A stretch of DNA of 64,000 bases from assembly GCA_964590645.1 (NCBI GenBank), contig CAZPYJ010000018.1, positions 16,261 through 80,260 on the forward strand, written 5' to 3'. Origin of the DNA: JAGNHN01 sp964590645. GTDB lineage: Bacteria > Bacteroidota > Bacteroidia > Bacteroidales > JAGNHN01. The notes beneath the pieces are model-generated. The model saw only the letters and a program-made list of their open reading frames with translations, made no database searches and was not told the DNA's origin. The translations under genes and the position numbers were made by a program. Positions 50,981-60,478 of the stretch are shown piece after piece. Within the stretch, counting starts at the first letter, position 1. The number at the start of each line of letters is the position of its first letter.

Positions 50981-53900
50981 TTAGAACGAGTTGAGGTCAA
51001 CAGGTCTGAGGGTACCAAACCATTTCACTACTTTTTCCCCTACTCCGGGTACATCCACGTGGATAAGATAAATCCCGCCCGCAATGGGTATTCCGGCCTG
51101 GTTCTTCAGATCCCAGTCGAGGAAGGTACTTGCATCGTCTTTGGAAAACTGACGAATGCGTGTTCCGCTGATGTTGTAGATGGTGATGGTACAACGCTCG
51201 GGCAGGTTTGTAAACTTGACCCGATTATCGAGCTGGTTGGTTTCGTAGTGAGAATAGCCGTAATAAGGATTGGGTACCACATTGATGATGTCCAGGGCCT
51301 CGATGGCGGCGGTGGTATTATTTTTCGAGGTGGCAATATCATCGGTGGTGAAGGTGTACATCGGCCAGTTGTCGTTCTGGGCCGGATCTGCTCCGTAGGT
51401 GGACCAGTTCCTGGCGTAAGGCCTTGCCACCCGGATTTTCACGTGGGCTTCGGTGGAAAGGAATTCCACATCAAAATTATGTACAGGGATATTCACCCAC
51501 ATTACGTTGGCATAAACATAACGCCTCTCGAAATCCTGTCCGCCGAGTAATCCCCGTGCCCAGGCTCCGGCATCATAAGCAGGTGCATCGTACTCTGGAT
51601 ATCCCGGCTCGATTCCCGATCCGTGTCCCAGGACGTAGGTATAATGCATTCCACCGAAGGGCATATCATAGATGCTGGCAATCACAGGCGAGGGATTCCA
51701 AAGCATATCCCGTCCGTTATACTGCCCGTACCAGGAGTTCTCTCCATAGAATACATTGAGCCTTTCTCCTGTTTCCAGATTGATGGCGTAGCCCGGGAAC
51801 CATCCCATTCCTTTGTCGGAAATATAGTTGGGATCTTCCGGATTATCACTGGGGCCGCTGCCTGGCACGGCAGGATTCCCGTCTTTATCAATGGATGGCG
51901 ATTCGCGCAAGGCAAAACGGCGCGCACCTCCCTGAGCCAGGTTGCGGTCGGGCGACATTTCCACCACCGGACAGCGTGTCCATTTCGAGCGATCAGGGGT
52001 ATAGACGATGTCAACGCTATGCAAATTTTGCAGCTTGGCCAGGGTTCTTGAGGGGCCATCCAGGGCCGGACCATAAGGATCATCGCTGTTCTGGGCACAA
52101 AGGGAGTAGGGCCCCCAGGTGCCATTTACCACCTTTTCGTAGTCCTCGTTGGGGTCGAAGGGCGAGCCGGTTTTCCAGTCGTTGTTCGCAGCATTGTCCG
52201 GATCCTCCAGTACTCCGGCACGGATCCAGTTGAAAGGACCCGGATCGTCGCGGTCGGCGATGCCACCCAACCAGGGTTTGGTGCTGTCGGCAAAGCTGAG
52301 TGATGAGTTAATATACCCATTGTTTCTACCCAGGGTATCTCCCGGGAAGCGAATCTGGTTGATTCCGACAGACAGCCCCAATTCAGGGAACAGCTGTTCA
52401 TTCACCCTGCTGATATCGCTTTCACTTTCCCAGGTCTGACCATTGTCGTTGTTGGTCAGAATCCAGGTGGCGGTATTGATGCTTCCTTCCACATTAAAGC
52501 GGAGAGTATAGTTGCCGGGTTTTACATTCAGCGGATCGATCACTTTGATGTTGACAGGCCCGAAACCATTTTCGTAAGTAGGATTCTCGATAATATAAGG
52601 GGGCGCTGTTTTAGCCATCAGCTCATCGATGGATTCCTGGGTAAGGTTCAACTCCAATCCGCCATTTCCTTTTCCTTCGATGCGGGTAATCTTTGGTCCG
52701 TCACCATAGGATGAGTTTAAAACTGTTCCACCGGCTTCCGGTGAGGGAAGATGGGGAATCGCAGTGATCGACTGGATACGGCCTACTGCACTTTTACGTC
52801 CGGCAAGGTAAGGCTTCTTCTGACCGTCAAAATACTGCGGATCATCCTGGATATAGGTCTTATAATTATTGTAGGCGTAAGCAATGGCGATATAGTAATA
52901 CTGCTTATGGTTCACCAGGCGGCGGTCACCTGAAGCAAACTGATCTTCCAGGATGCGGAAGGAGTGGCGAATGCCTTTATCTTCCCCATTGACTTCCAAT
53001 ACCGGCACACTGGATTCAAGGGCTTCATTATAGTAGTAGTTGGTCAATCGTGCCACACCATTCTCTATGTCGCACTGGGCAACCAGACGGGATACATTGA
53101 CATCCCCAATCTCTGACACGTCCACATCGCTGTTGGCTACCTGGAAAATCTGATATCCCTCAAAGCGGTAGTAACGATCATACACAATGGTATCTGTAAC
53201 AATCTCCTGGGTATATTGCCCGGTAAGGGTATCATAGATGTAATTGGTTTGTGTTTCGATCGCCGATTCCGGGATATTGGGTTCCAGCTCCTGGTATGCT
53301 TCCAGATAGTTGTTGGAAGTCTTGCGGTTGGAAATATACAGTATGATTTCCCTGTCGAGCTCCTGGGCTACGAGGTCCGGAGCGTCGGGTCCGTCCACCA
53401 CTTTAAAGCAGTTGTCAAAAAGAGACTGTGCTTTATCATCAACCAGACGCAGGAGTTCAACAGAGGCAAAGGGGCCTCCGCTGGCGGCGCGTGCCCAGGG
53501 AATACCAACGGTGATATAGTTTACGGCGCCTGGCTCAAGGGTAAAGGGTCCGGCAGACTGCATAAAGCGGCGGTCGTAGGGTTCGTTGCCGGCCGTTTCT
53601 TCTGTCCACACCACACCGCTACCTCCGGCACCGGTAATATAGCCTGCAGGCTGGATGCCTCCGGTACCCCAGTTACAAGGATCCGTATCGGCCGGGAACA
53701 TAAAGTCACAGTCGGGACCGGTAGCTCCTGAATTGGGGTGGGCATTCCCACCATAGCGCATTTTGATCCCGTCCTTCCAGATGCCACGGAGCAGGTTGTA
53801 GTACTCAGGAGCATCGCTTGGATCGGTCATAGCCCAATACCCTCCAAGGTTGTTATGATATACAAAGCGGCGCATCCCGAAACGTTCATTGTCTACAATG

Positions 53901-55111
53901 GAGTCACCAAAATTCACCCCATTGATGCTGACATCGCAGAGCGGCTTGCCATCCGGACCGATCCGGGGATTATCAAGGCCGTCCGGATCCATATAGGGAC
54001 CCTGGAAAAAGTCGACGCCAATAGCCGGAGGCTGCGCACCATAATGGTCATCCTTCCCTGTCCCGTCTATGGCATTGCCATTGTAGCAGTAACCCAGTCC
54101 GCGCTGAACATCGCATCCCACATAATCATCATAAGCATAGCCTACATCGGTATCCACCCACTGGCTGAAATAGGTTTCAGTAAGGCGGAAGGTAGAGCGG
54201 TTAATGATTTCATAGGAATAGAAAGTCATATTGTTGATCTCATCATTGGTGGCGAAGGCAAAGGCCTGGGCGCGGATCTCCATTCCAATGGGAGCTCCCT
54301 GTGTTTCGCTGTGGATGTTTCCTTTGTCATTGAAAACCCACCACAGGGTCTGGTCGCCTTTGATCACCTGGTCGGCAAGAATACCTCCTTTTACAATGCC
54401 CAGCATATCTTCCATCGTGGGGGCAGGTGGTTTGAAAAGGTTCTCTTCGTTGCGCGGGCAAAGAGAGTTGTCGAGGTCATAGTAGGGATAGTCTCCCTGG
54501 TAAGGATCATAGTTTCCGTCTCCGTCCTCATCCCAGAAGGGAGCCAGGTAGTAGCTCTGATTTCTCGAAATATCACCGTGGGCAGGCCAATCAAGGATGG
54601 ACTTTGGGATAGTATAATCCGGATAACTTTCTTTATCGTTAAACCAGGCGATAAACTGGTCGATCTCGGCCCGGGTAATCACAAAGTGCTTGTCATACTG
54701 CGTGCAGACGTCCGGATCGATGGAAGCCTTTCCATCAATAGTCAGCGGGCCGGGCCAGTAATCGTTTCCATTCCCACGATATCGTTGGGCAGCCAGCTTC
54801 AGCTGTCCGTTCACATCCAGTCCTCCAATCCAGAGTGAGGCCGAAAACATCGAGGTTTTGAGGCTGTTCTTGGGAATGAAGTAGCGGGCCACATCCAGAA
54901 GATCCCACCACATATCGCCCCCGGTATTGATACGCGCACGGACGTTGTTGATATTCAAGTCGGTGAAAGCGGACGCAGCAGCACAGCCTGCTGCTTTGGT
55001 AGACCGGTTTGCCTGATTCTTGGCTGTTCCGGGGTTCTTGTAGGCATAAGCCCCTGTAGCCATAGAAATGGCCAGGAAACTTAGCAAGAATATCCGAAGC
55101 ATATTTTTCAT
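50981..55111 (-). CDS. Very large secreted protein with T9SS type A tail
   Basis: Predicted 1376 residues from ATG 55111 (ATG 55129 is also possible). A signal peptide (about 1-22, ending AYA) is followed by a long extracellular part with no enzyme motif I can name. It has Asp/Asn/Tyr-rich segments such as FWDEDGDGNYDPYQGDYPYYD that look like calcium-binding loops. The last about 85 residues are the sorting tail: NVVPNPYYGYSHYE, ITIYNISGTRIRQFS, IAGGIYLIHVDVPG, EKVVKWFG. Gene order with a TonB receptor upstream (15 bases) and a PorV-like barrel downstream (30 bases) suggests the three act together on the outer membrane. The function is unknown. Confidence 0.84.
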   Translation of the reverse strand: MKNMLRIFLLSFLAISMATGAYAYKNPGTAKNQANRSTKAAGCAAASAFTDLNINNVRARINTGGDMWWDLLDVARYFIPKNSLKTSMFSASLWIGGLDVNGQLKLAAQRYRGNGNDYWPGPLTIDGKASIDPDVCTQYDKHFVITRAEIDQFIAWFNDKESYPDYTIPKSILDWPAHGDISRNQSYYLAPFWDEDGDGNYDPYQGDYPYYDLDNSLCPRNEENLFKPPAPTMEDMLGIVKGGILADQVIKGDQTLWWVFNDKGNIHSETQGAPIGMEIRAQAFAFATNDEINNMTFYSYEIINRSTFRLTETYFSQWVDTDVGYAYDDYVGCDVQRGLGYCYNGNAIDGTGKDDHYGAQPPAIGVDFFQGPYMDPDGLDNPRIGPDGKPLCDVSINGVNFGDSIVDNERFGMRRFVYHNNLGGYWAMTDPSDAPEYYNLLRGIWKDGIKMRYGGNAHPNSGATGPDCDFMFPADTDPCNWGTGGIQPAGYITGAGGSGVVWTEETAGNEPYDRRFMQSAGPFTLEPGAVNYITVGIPWARAASGGPFASVELLRLVDDKAQSLFDNCFKVVDGPDAPDLVAQELDREIILYISNRKTSNNYLEAYQELEPNIPESAIETQTNYIYDTLTGQYTQEIVTDTIVYDRYYRFEGYQIFQVANSDVDVSEIGDVNVSRLVAQCDIENGVARLTNYYYNEALESSVPVLEVNGEDKGIRHSFRILEDQFASGDRRLVNHKQYYYIAIAYAYNNYKTYIQDDPQYFDGQKKPYLAGRKSAVGRIQSITAIPHLPSPEAGGTVLNSSYGDGPKITRIEGKGNGGLELNLTQESIDELMAKTAPPYIIENPTYENGFGPVNIKVIDPLNVKPGNYTLRFNVEGSINTATWILTNNDNGQTWESESDISRVNEQLFPELGLSVGINQIRFPGDTLGRNNGYINSSLSFADSTKPWLGGIADRDDPGPFNWIRAGVLEDPDNAANNDWKTGSPFDPNEDYEKVVNGTWGPYSLCAQNSDDPYGPALDGPSRTLAKLQNLHSVDIVYTPDRSKWTRCPVVEMSPDRNLAQGGARRFALRESPSIDKDGNPAVPGSGPSDNPEDPNYISDKGMGWFPGYAINLETGERLNVFYGENSWYGQYNGRDMLWNPSPVIASIYDMPFGGMHYTYVLGHGSGIEPGYPEYDAPAYDAGAWARGLLGGQDFERRYVYANVMWVNIPVHNFDVEFLSTEAHVKIRVARPYARNWSTYGADPAQNDNWPMYTFTTDDIATSKNNTTAAIEALDIINVVPNPYYGYSHYETNQLDNRVKFTNLPERCTITIYNISGTRIRQFSKDDASTFLDWDLKNQAGIPIAGGIYLIHVDVPGVGEKVVKWFGTLRPVDLNSF

Positions 55112-55144
55112 AGCTGATATATTTTTCATTGCAGATTAATCTCT

Positions 55145-58100
55145 TTAGAAGTTCAGGCTGACGCCCAGGCGAATCTGGCGGGGAGCGCTGTAATTTGAAG
55201 GGTTATTCACTTTCAGTGCATACAGGTCGCGGAAAGCCTGCTCATAGGTTTGTGCCTGTATCCCTGCCTGGAATTCAGCAGCGGCGAGGTATCCGTCGTC
55301 ATCGGGATTACCGGTTGCCCTGTAAACGCTTAGGATATTCTTGGTATTCAGGATGTTCAACACATCCAGGAAGATGTTCATAAAGATCTTCTTTCCATCT
55401 TCTCCGCTGCCGGCCGTCAGCACCACATCTTTGTCGAAGCGGGCATCCATCCTGAACTGCCAGGGAAGGCGGGAGCCATTGATAGAACCTTGCAGCAGTG
55501 AGCCGCCTCCACCCAGCTGGGTAGCGACAACGCGGCTTGACCGGCTGTAAGGTGTTCCACTCCCTCCGTTAAAGGTGAGGGTGAAACCGGAATTCTTAAG
55601 CCACTGTACGGTTTGCACCTTATCCGTTCCCTTGATCTTTCGCGTGGACACCGGACCATTGTAGTCCTTGCCCTCTGCAAAGCGATAGTCGAGCAAGACA
55701 TTGATTCCGTGGCGACGGTCATAATCCAGGGGAGACAAGGTACGCAGGTTGGGCTGGTTTGAGGAAACAAGGGCCCTGGCTGATTCGGCATCCGATCCGG
55801 TTCCTTCAGCAAACTGCAAGGTGTAGCTGGCCCGGATACGGGTGTTGTTGGTCCTGCGCAAGTCATAGGTAATTGTAAGTCCTTTGACCGTACCGAAGTC
55901 GATATTATTATAAGAGTAATAGGACTGGGGATAAGCTCCGCTGAAGCGGAAGGCCTGGATCTGATCGCGCATTTCACGATAGAAGGTGGAGAGGTTCAGA
56001 GACGAGGAATTGGATATCTTCTGCATAAAACCAAGCTCGTAGTCGATGGTACGCGAGGGCTTCAGGTTGGGATTATTGATGTATCCCGACCGGGCCTCCA
56101 TAAACAGATAATCGGTGGGATCCATCCGGGAGAAGCCGGTGGGCCGCTGAGTGAGTACATCGTAATGGGCAAAGAACAAAGCCTCATCCGAGATGGGGAA
56201 AGAGAAAGAGATACGCGGCATCAGGCTTGTCTGGGGGTCGTAATCTTTGAATGCTGAGGCATCGAGGGAGGCAGAAGGATCTACCAGATAGGGAGAAACA
56301 CCTTGTCCTGCATCCAGTATGCTTGGATCCGTCACTTCTTTACCTTCACTGTTAAACCATACGCTTCCGGAGCGATATCCTGTAATATTGGTGGGATTGT
56401 TTACATCATTGACGTAAACCACATAATCCTGGCCCATATTCTCCGGATGGGAACCCAGGTTATCCACCTCACCTACCGTCTTGGCTTCGTATAAAAGGTA
56501 AGGATCCTTCAGTACCATCTGGTTGGCATCATAGCGGTCGAGGCGCAGGCCAACGTTAAATATCAGGTCTCTGAAAGCAAATTTATCCTGAATATAGCCG
56601 GCCAGATAGATGGGTTCAAAAGCCCCGATGGTGCGCATCCGGTTACCGAAATCATCGGTAGCATTGAAGAAATCTTCGAAGGCCGGACGATTGCTCAATT
56701 TCTTTCCGGTATAATCATATCCTGAATAAGAGATCAATGAATTGACCCCTCCGCGGTAAAGTTCATCCGGACTGAACATATCGATGGAAAAGACCTCAGG
56801 GTCATAGTTGTCCACGTCTATCCAGTCGAGGCCATCGGTTGGTAAGCCCAGGCGTTCACGTACGCTGTAGTCAAAATAGAACTGGGCATTCCCGTCAAAC
56901 AGGCGTTCATAATATACGGTGTCCTGAAACACCCCGAATTCGTCATAAATGGCGATGGGATTGTCCTTATCAAGCTGGGCGATATGGGCATTGGTCAGAG
57001 AACGCGCCAGTGTCCACAAACCTACCGGAGCATAGCCGTAGAAGGAGTTGGAGCGTTGTTCATACTGTATCCCGAACTGAATTTCGTGGTTCCCGATGTC
57101 TGCTGATCCGTGTGCCGCGATCCCGATCTGGGAGTTGTCGGTGATGGAATAACCATTGTATTGCTGTCCCACATTCTGCCATAATCCGTAAACACTTTCC
57201 GGTTGATCGCCGTTCAGCAGTCCTCCGCCAAGCTGTACCTGGGTGAAGTTCTGGTAATGAAAGAAAGGATTGTCATAGAGGTCGTAATACATTGATGTAT
57301 AGCGAGCCACTTCAGGATTGATGGAGGAGGGATCGAAGCTGAAAAGTGTATCGGCAAAACCATTGTGGATGTTCACATCATTGAATCCCAGAATGGAGTC
57401 TGATCCGATTTCATAGGAGCGGATCTTATGTGTTTTGAACTTCCCTACATACCCGTAGTTAAAGAGATTGTCTTTGTGATCCCTGTCCTGGGTGACACTG
57501 TTAAACTGAGAGTAGTCGGCCTGGATGGTATAATACACATTTTTAATAAGGGGTTCATTATCTCCTTCGTTGATCACAGGGTTCGGGAAGCGCTGGGTAA
57601 ATCGACCGAACACTCGCCAGGTACTTTGAATGACCTGGGGGTTGTTTTCATAGTTAAACAGAGAGCGGGTCCAGTTGTAGGCGTCGTAGTTAGAATAATT
57701 GAGCGATCCCCCAAAGGAGAGGTTGATGGTAGGGGTGGTACGCACATCGATTTTGGCGCTGAGGTTTCCCTGGAAGAATGCTGTATTCTGGGAGGCCTTG
57801 ATGTCCTCGATCTGATTTCTGGTCACAAACTCTGAGCTCAGAAGGGAGCCAGAACCGGTTCCGGAAGCCCTCAAGGGTGTTTCCTTCAGTTGCTCCAGTA
57901 CATCATCTTTCACCTTGATGTGCCCGATATTGGATGGGCTTCCATCCTGTCGGTAGAGCACATCTCCGGCGATGAAATAACCCAGCAATGATACGGGATT
58001 TGTTTCATCCTTGCTTCTGAGCAGCGGTCCCTGCACATTAAAGCCCAGGCGATTATAACCGTAGGCATCCAGGAACTGGGAGGTTTGCAATTCAATTCCG

Positions 58101-58795
58101 CCGCCGAAACTGCGGGAAGGGCCTTTGGTGGTCACATTGATGACTCCCCCAACAGCATCGCCGTAGCGTGCAGGCAGTCCTCCGGTGATGACCGTCACCT
58201 CTTCAATGGCCGCTTGCGGGAGGCTGGAAGACCCCACCACCTTAATTCCATCGATATACATCGTGGTTCCCTCGGTACGGGCTCCGCGCACACTGCCTCT
58301 TTCCCCATCCGCAGAGAAAACCCCGCCCACTGTGGTGGCTACGGCATTGGCCGAACGGTTGGGCATTTTGGCGATCTCCTCTGAGGTAACGGTTCCTCCT
58401 GTAGAGGTTTTGTCGGCAGAGATCAACGGAACTTTATAATCCACCACCTCAACCACATCCAGGGTGGTGGCCGTAGATACGATCTCGATATTGTAAAAGG
58501 TGATTTTGTCTGAGTTGATCACAATGTTGGTGACCGTCAGTGGCTTGTACCCGACATAGCTCGCTTTCAGGTTGTACTTGCCTGGAGGCAGGGGTTTGAT
58601 GGTGTATTTACCATCGAAATCAGAAGTGGCGCCTCCGATCTGTCTTCCTCCGCTTTCAAGGATGATATTGGCAAAGGCAATGGGCTCCTTTGTTTCCTTG
58701 TCTGTAATCTTCCCCTGCAACGTTCCCGACTGGGCGAATAGCAGCGTATTAGCCGCCAGAGCCAGGCAGGCTGTCAAAAGTAACTTTCTCAACAT
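55145..58795 (-). CDS. TonB-dependent receptor with carboxypeptidase-regulatory-like N-terminal domain
   Basis: Predicted 1216 residues with a signal peptide (about 1-21, ending LFAQ). Residues about 25-110 form the carboxypeptidase-like domain (GKITDKETKEPIAFANIILE, GKYNLKASYVGYK). The plug domain follows, with TSEEIAKMPNRSANAVATTVGGV, MYIDGIKVVGSSSLP and GGLPARYGDAVGGVINV, and then the 22-stranded barrel, ending in Phe (IRLGVSLNF). It resembles the large oligopeptide/SusC-like receptors of Bacteroidota, but no SusD gene is present. It starts the operon continued by the giant T9SS protein and the PorV-like barrel. The ligand is unknown. Confidence 0.9.
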   Translation of the reverse strand: MLRKLLLTACLALAANTLLFAQSGTLQGKITDKETKEPIAFANIILESGGRQIGGATSDFDGKYTIKPLPPGKYNLKASYVGYKPLTVTNIVINSDKITFYNIEIVSTATTLDVVEVVDYKVPLISADKTSTGGTVTSEEIAKMPNRSANAVATTVGGVFSADGERGSVRGARTEGTTMYIDGIKVVGSSSLPQAAIEEVTVITGGLPARYGDAVGGVINVTTKGPSRSFGGGIELQTSQFLDAYGYNRLGFNVQGPLLRSKDETNPVSLLGYFIAGDVLYRQDGSPSNIGHIKVKDDVLEQLKETPLRASGTGSGSLLSSEFVTRNQIEDIKASQNTAFFQGNLSAKIDVRTTPTINLSFGGSLNYSNYDAYNWTRSLFNYENNPQVIQSTWRVFGRFTQRFPNPVINEGDNEPLIKNVYYTIQADYSQFNSVTQDRDHKDNLFNYGYVGKFKTHKIRSYEIGSDSILGFNDVNIHNGFADTLFSFDPSSINPEVARYTSMYYDLYDNPFFHYQNFTQVQLGGGLLNGDQPESVYGLWQNVGQQYNGYSITDNSQIGIAAHGSADIGNHEIQFGIQYEQRSNSFYGYAPVGLWTLARSLTNAHIAQLDKDNPIAIYDEFGVFQDTVYYERLFDGNAQFYFDYSVRERLGLPTDGLDWIDVDNYDPEVFSIDMFSPDELYRGGVNSLISYSGYDYTGKKLSNRPAFEDFFNATDDFGNRMRTIGAFEPIYLAGYIQDKFAFRDLIFNVGLRLDRYDANQMVLKDPYLLYEAKTVGEVDNLGSHPENMGQDYVVYVNDVNNPTNITGYRSGSVWFNSEGKEVTDPSILDAGQGVSPYLVDPSASLDASAFKDYDPQTSLMPRISFSFPISDEALFFAHYDVLTQRPTGFSRMDPTDYLFMEARSGYINNPNLKPSRTIDYELGFMQKISNSSSLNLSTFYREMRDQIQAFRFSGAYPQSYYSYNNIDFGTVKGLTITYDLRRTNNTRIRASYTLQFAEGTGSDAESARALVSSNQPNLRTLSPLDYDRRHGINVLLDYRFAEGKDYNGPVSTRKIKGTDKVQTVQWLKNSGFTLTFNGGSGTPYSRSSRVVATQLGGGGSLLQGSINGSRLPWQFRMDARFDKDVVLTAGSGEDGKKIFMNIFLDVLNILNTKNILSVYRATGNPDDDGYLAAAEFQAGIQAQTYEQAFRDLYALKVNNPSNYSAPRQIRLGVSLNF

Positions 58796-58939
58796 ACCGA
58801 GTAGTTTTATGTTTTCTATACGCGATCGATTATGCCTGATTAATTGGTGTTTAGAATCGTTCTTCTTAATTCATATCGCCTGAAAAAAGCGGGTAAAGGT
58901 AAAAACAAAATCCTGTATTATCCAAATGAGCACTCCCGC

Positions 58940-59500
58940 TTAGAATGTTCGCTCGGATCTGGTTTCATCGTACGGTCTCTTTAAAATTTCTGACATAATC
59001 ACGGCCTGGCGCAGATCAAACTGAAAACCTTTTCTCAGCTTTTTCTCCTCCTCCATTGCCCTGCGTACATCGGCCTGAATCTCTCTCTCAATTTCTTCCT
59101 GCTCAATGACCATCCCGGAAGGCATCATCCCGCTTTCTTCGTAAGCATCATCCCAGGTTTGATAGCCTTCTTTGGCGGCCTCTTCTCTTGCCAGAGCTTC
59201 CCGCTCACGCATCATATCACCTTGAACCCAGACGGGCTCGGGGATGGGCTCTTCTCTCTGTGGCGGGGAAGGAGCCGGTTTGTCATCCGGAATCACATCT
59301 TCCCCGAACAACTCCCTGAGGATACTCTTGTATTCATCAGTCCCGGGCAGGGCTCGCTTGCCTCTGTCATCGGATTGATCCTCAAGGGATTCGATAGGCT
59401 GACGTGTAGCCGGCCGCTGCTTCTTGACTTTTTTGGCGTTCTTGTAAAAGGAGTAAATTACCCAGGCCAGGATCGCCAATACATACAACAGATCTTCCAT
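58940..59500 (-). CDS. Small single-pass membrane protein with conserved C-terminal helix
   Basis: Predicted 186 residues from ATG 59500; upstream in-frame codons are excluded. One membrane helix lies at the N-terminus (about 4-20, YVLAILAWVIYSFY), followed by a basic KNAKKVKKQRP stretch, a long acidic/proline-rich linker (DDKPAPSPPQREE) and a C-terminal amphipathic part with FDLRQAVIMSEILKRPY. That last motif recurs in short Bacteroidota membrane proteins of unknown function, which I recall without being able to name the family. The helix places the rest in the cytoplasm. It lies downstream of the LytTR regulator gene on the same strand, 116 bases apart. Confidence 0.72.
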   Translation of the reverse strand: MEDLLYVLAILAWVIYSFYKNAKKVKKQRPATRQPIESLEDQSDDRGKRALPGTDEYKSILRELFGEDVIPDDKPAPSPPQREEPIPEPVWVQGDMMREREALAREEAAKEGYQTWDDAYEESGMMPSGMVIEQEEIEREIQADVRRAMEEEKKLRKGFQFDLRQAVIMSEILKRPYDETRSERTF

Positions 59501-59616
59501 TTTCTTGATTTTTCCCTGCCCTCCAAAAATAGGAAAAGTAAAATTAAGCCCCTCTTCCCATAGCTTGTCCAACAATCAGTTAGCGGCTTGTGGCAGGCAG
59601 TTAATGGATTAATTAA

Positions 59617-60393
59617 TTAAATAAGCTCATCTTTCCAAAGCCCTGTTCCTAAGCGACTTATAGTTCTTACCACCAGTTCTCTCTTTCTTCTGGAAACCGG
59701 AATACGGGCGCCATCTTCCAGAATGAGCGTACCCCCGTCCATACGGCTGTATTGCTTGATATACTTCAGATTGACCAGATGAGATTTGTGGGGACGGATG
59801 AAGTGGTGATCGGCAAGCAAGGCTTCGTGTTCCTTGAGGGTTTTGGAGATCAGCAGGGTTTTGCCACTTGTAAAGAAGAAGCGGGTATAATAGTTATCAG
59901 ACTCACAGCGGATAATCTCGTCCACGCCCACTACGTGAATCCGTTCAGCAGTGGAAAGCACGATTTTCTGCGCTTCATCAGGATGCTTGATGTTCTCCAG
60001 CAAGGCATCTATGTTTTGAGAAGCACGCAGCCTGAATTCCTGCTTTTTCAGCTTGTTCACGGCCTGGATAAGTTCATCGGCATCGATGGGTTTGAGCAGA
60101 TAATCCAGTGCACTGTATTTAATGGCCCGGATGCCGAATTGATCGAATGCTGTGGTAAAGATCACCTCGAATTGTTCATCCCTGACTTCTTCCAGCAGAC
60201 GAAATCCGCTCCCATCTGGCATTTGGATATCCAGAAACACCACATCCGGCTTCTTGTCACGGATCTGTTGAATGCCCTTTCTCACCCCATCTGCTTCCCC
60301 AACCACCTCAACTTCTCCACAGTAGCGGGCCAGGAGTGCTCTCAGGGCATCACGAGAGGCTTTCTCATCTTCTACGATCAGTGCGCGTATCAT
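59617..60393 (-). CDS. LytTR-type response regulator
   Basis: Predicted 258 residues. The receiver domain (about 1-120) has Glu8/Asp9 at the acidic pocket, the phosphorylation site Asp55 in VVFLDIQMPDGSG and a conserved Lys in LLKPID. The C-terminal LytTR DNA-binding domain (about 150-250) shows DEIIRCESDNYYTRFFF, HHFIRPHKSHLVNLKYIKQY and GARIPVSRRKRE. Such regulators usually pair with a LytS-like histidine kinase, but no kinase is adjacent, so the partner is encoded elsewhere. The gene is divergent from dnaG with back-to-back promoters. Confidence 0.92.
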   Translation of the reverse strand: MIRALIVEDEKASRDALRALLARYCGEVEVVGEADGVRKGIQQIRDKKPDVVFLDIQMPDGSGFRLLEEVRDEQFEVIFTTAFDQFGIRAIKYSALDYLLKPIDADELIQAVNKLKKQEFRLRASQNIDALLENIKHPDEAQKIVLSTAERIHVVGVDEIIRCESDNYYTRFFFTSGKTLLISKTLKEHEALLADHHFIRPHKSHLVNLKYIKQYSRMDGGTLILEDGARIPVSRRKRELVVRTISRLGTGLWKDELI

Positions 60394-60422
60394 CTGTAAT
60401 CTTCAAATCTGGAGTTCACAGA

Positions 60423-60430
60423 CAAATGTA
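60423..60430 (-). promoter_or_regulatory. Bacteroidota -7 promoter box for the LytTR regulator
   Basis: The minus strand reads TACATTTG, matching TAnnTTTG, 29 bases upstream of the ATG at 60393; it lies back to back with the dnaG box. Confidence 0.55.
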
Positions 60431-60461
60431 ATCCTTTCTTCGGATAATCCCGCTTCCTGCT

Positions 60462-60469
60462 TATCTTTG
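60462..60469 (+). promoter_or_regulatory. Bacteroidota -7 promoter box for dnaG
   Basis: TATCTTTG matches TAnnTTTG and ends 9 bases before ATG 60479, implying a leader of only a few bases. Confidence 0.58.
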
Positions 60470-60478
60470 AGGCTCTGG

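Noticed and set aside
53738..54838. 366-codon plus-strand frame within the giant T9SS gene
   Set aside because: Shadow of the real minus-strand frame; lacks any recognisable motif or promoter.
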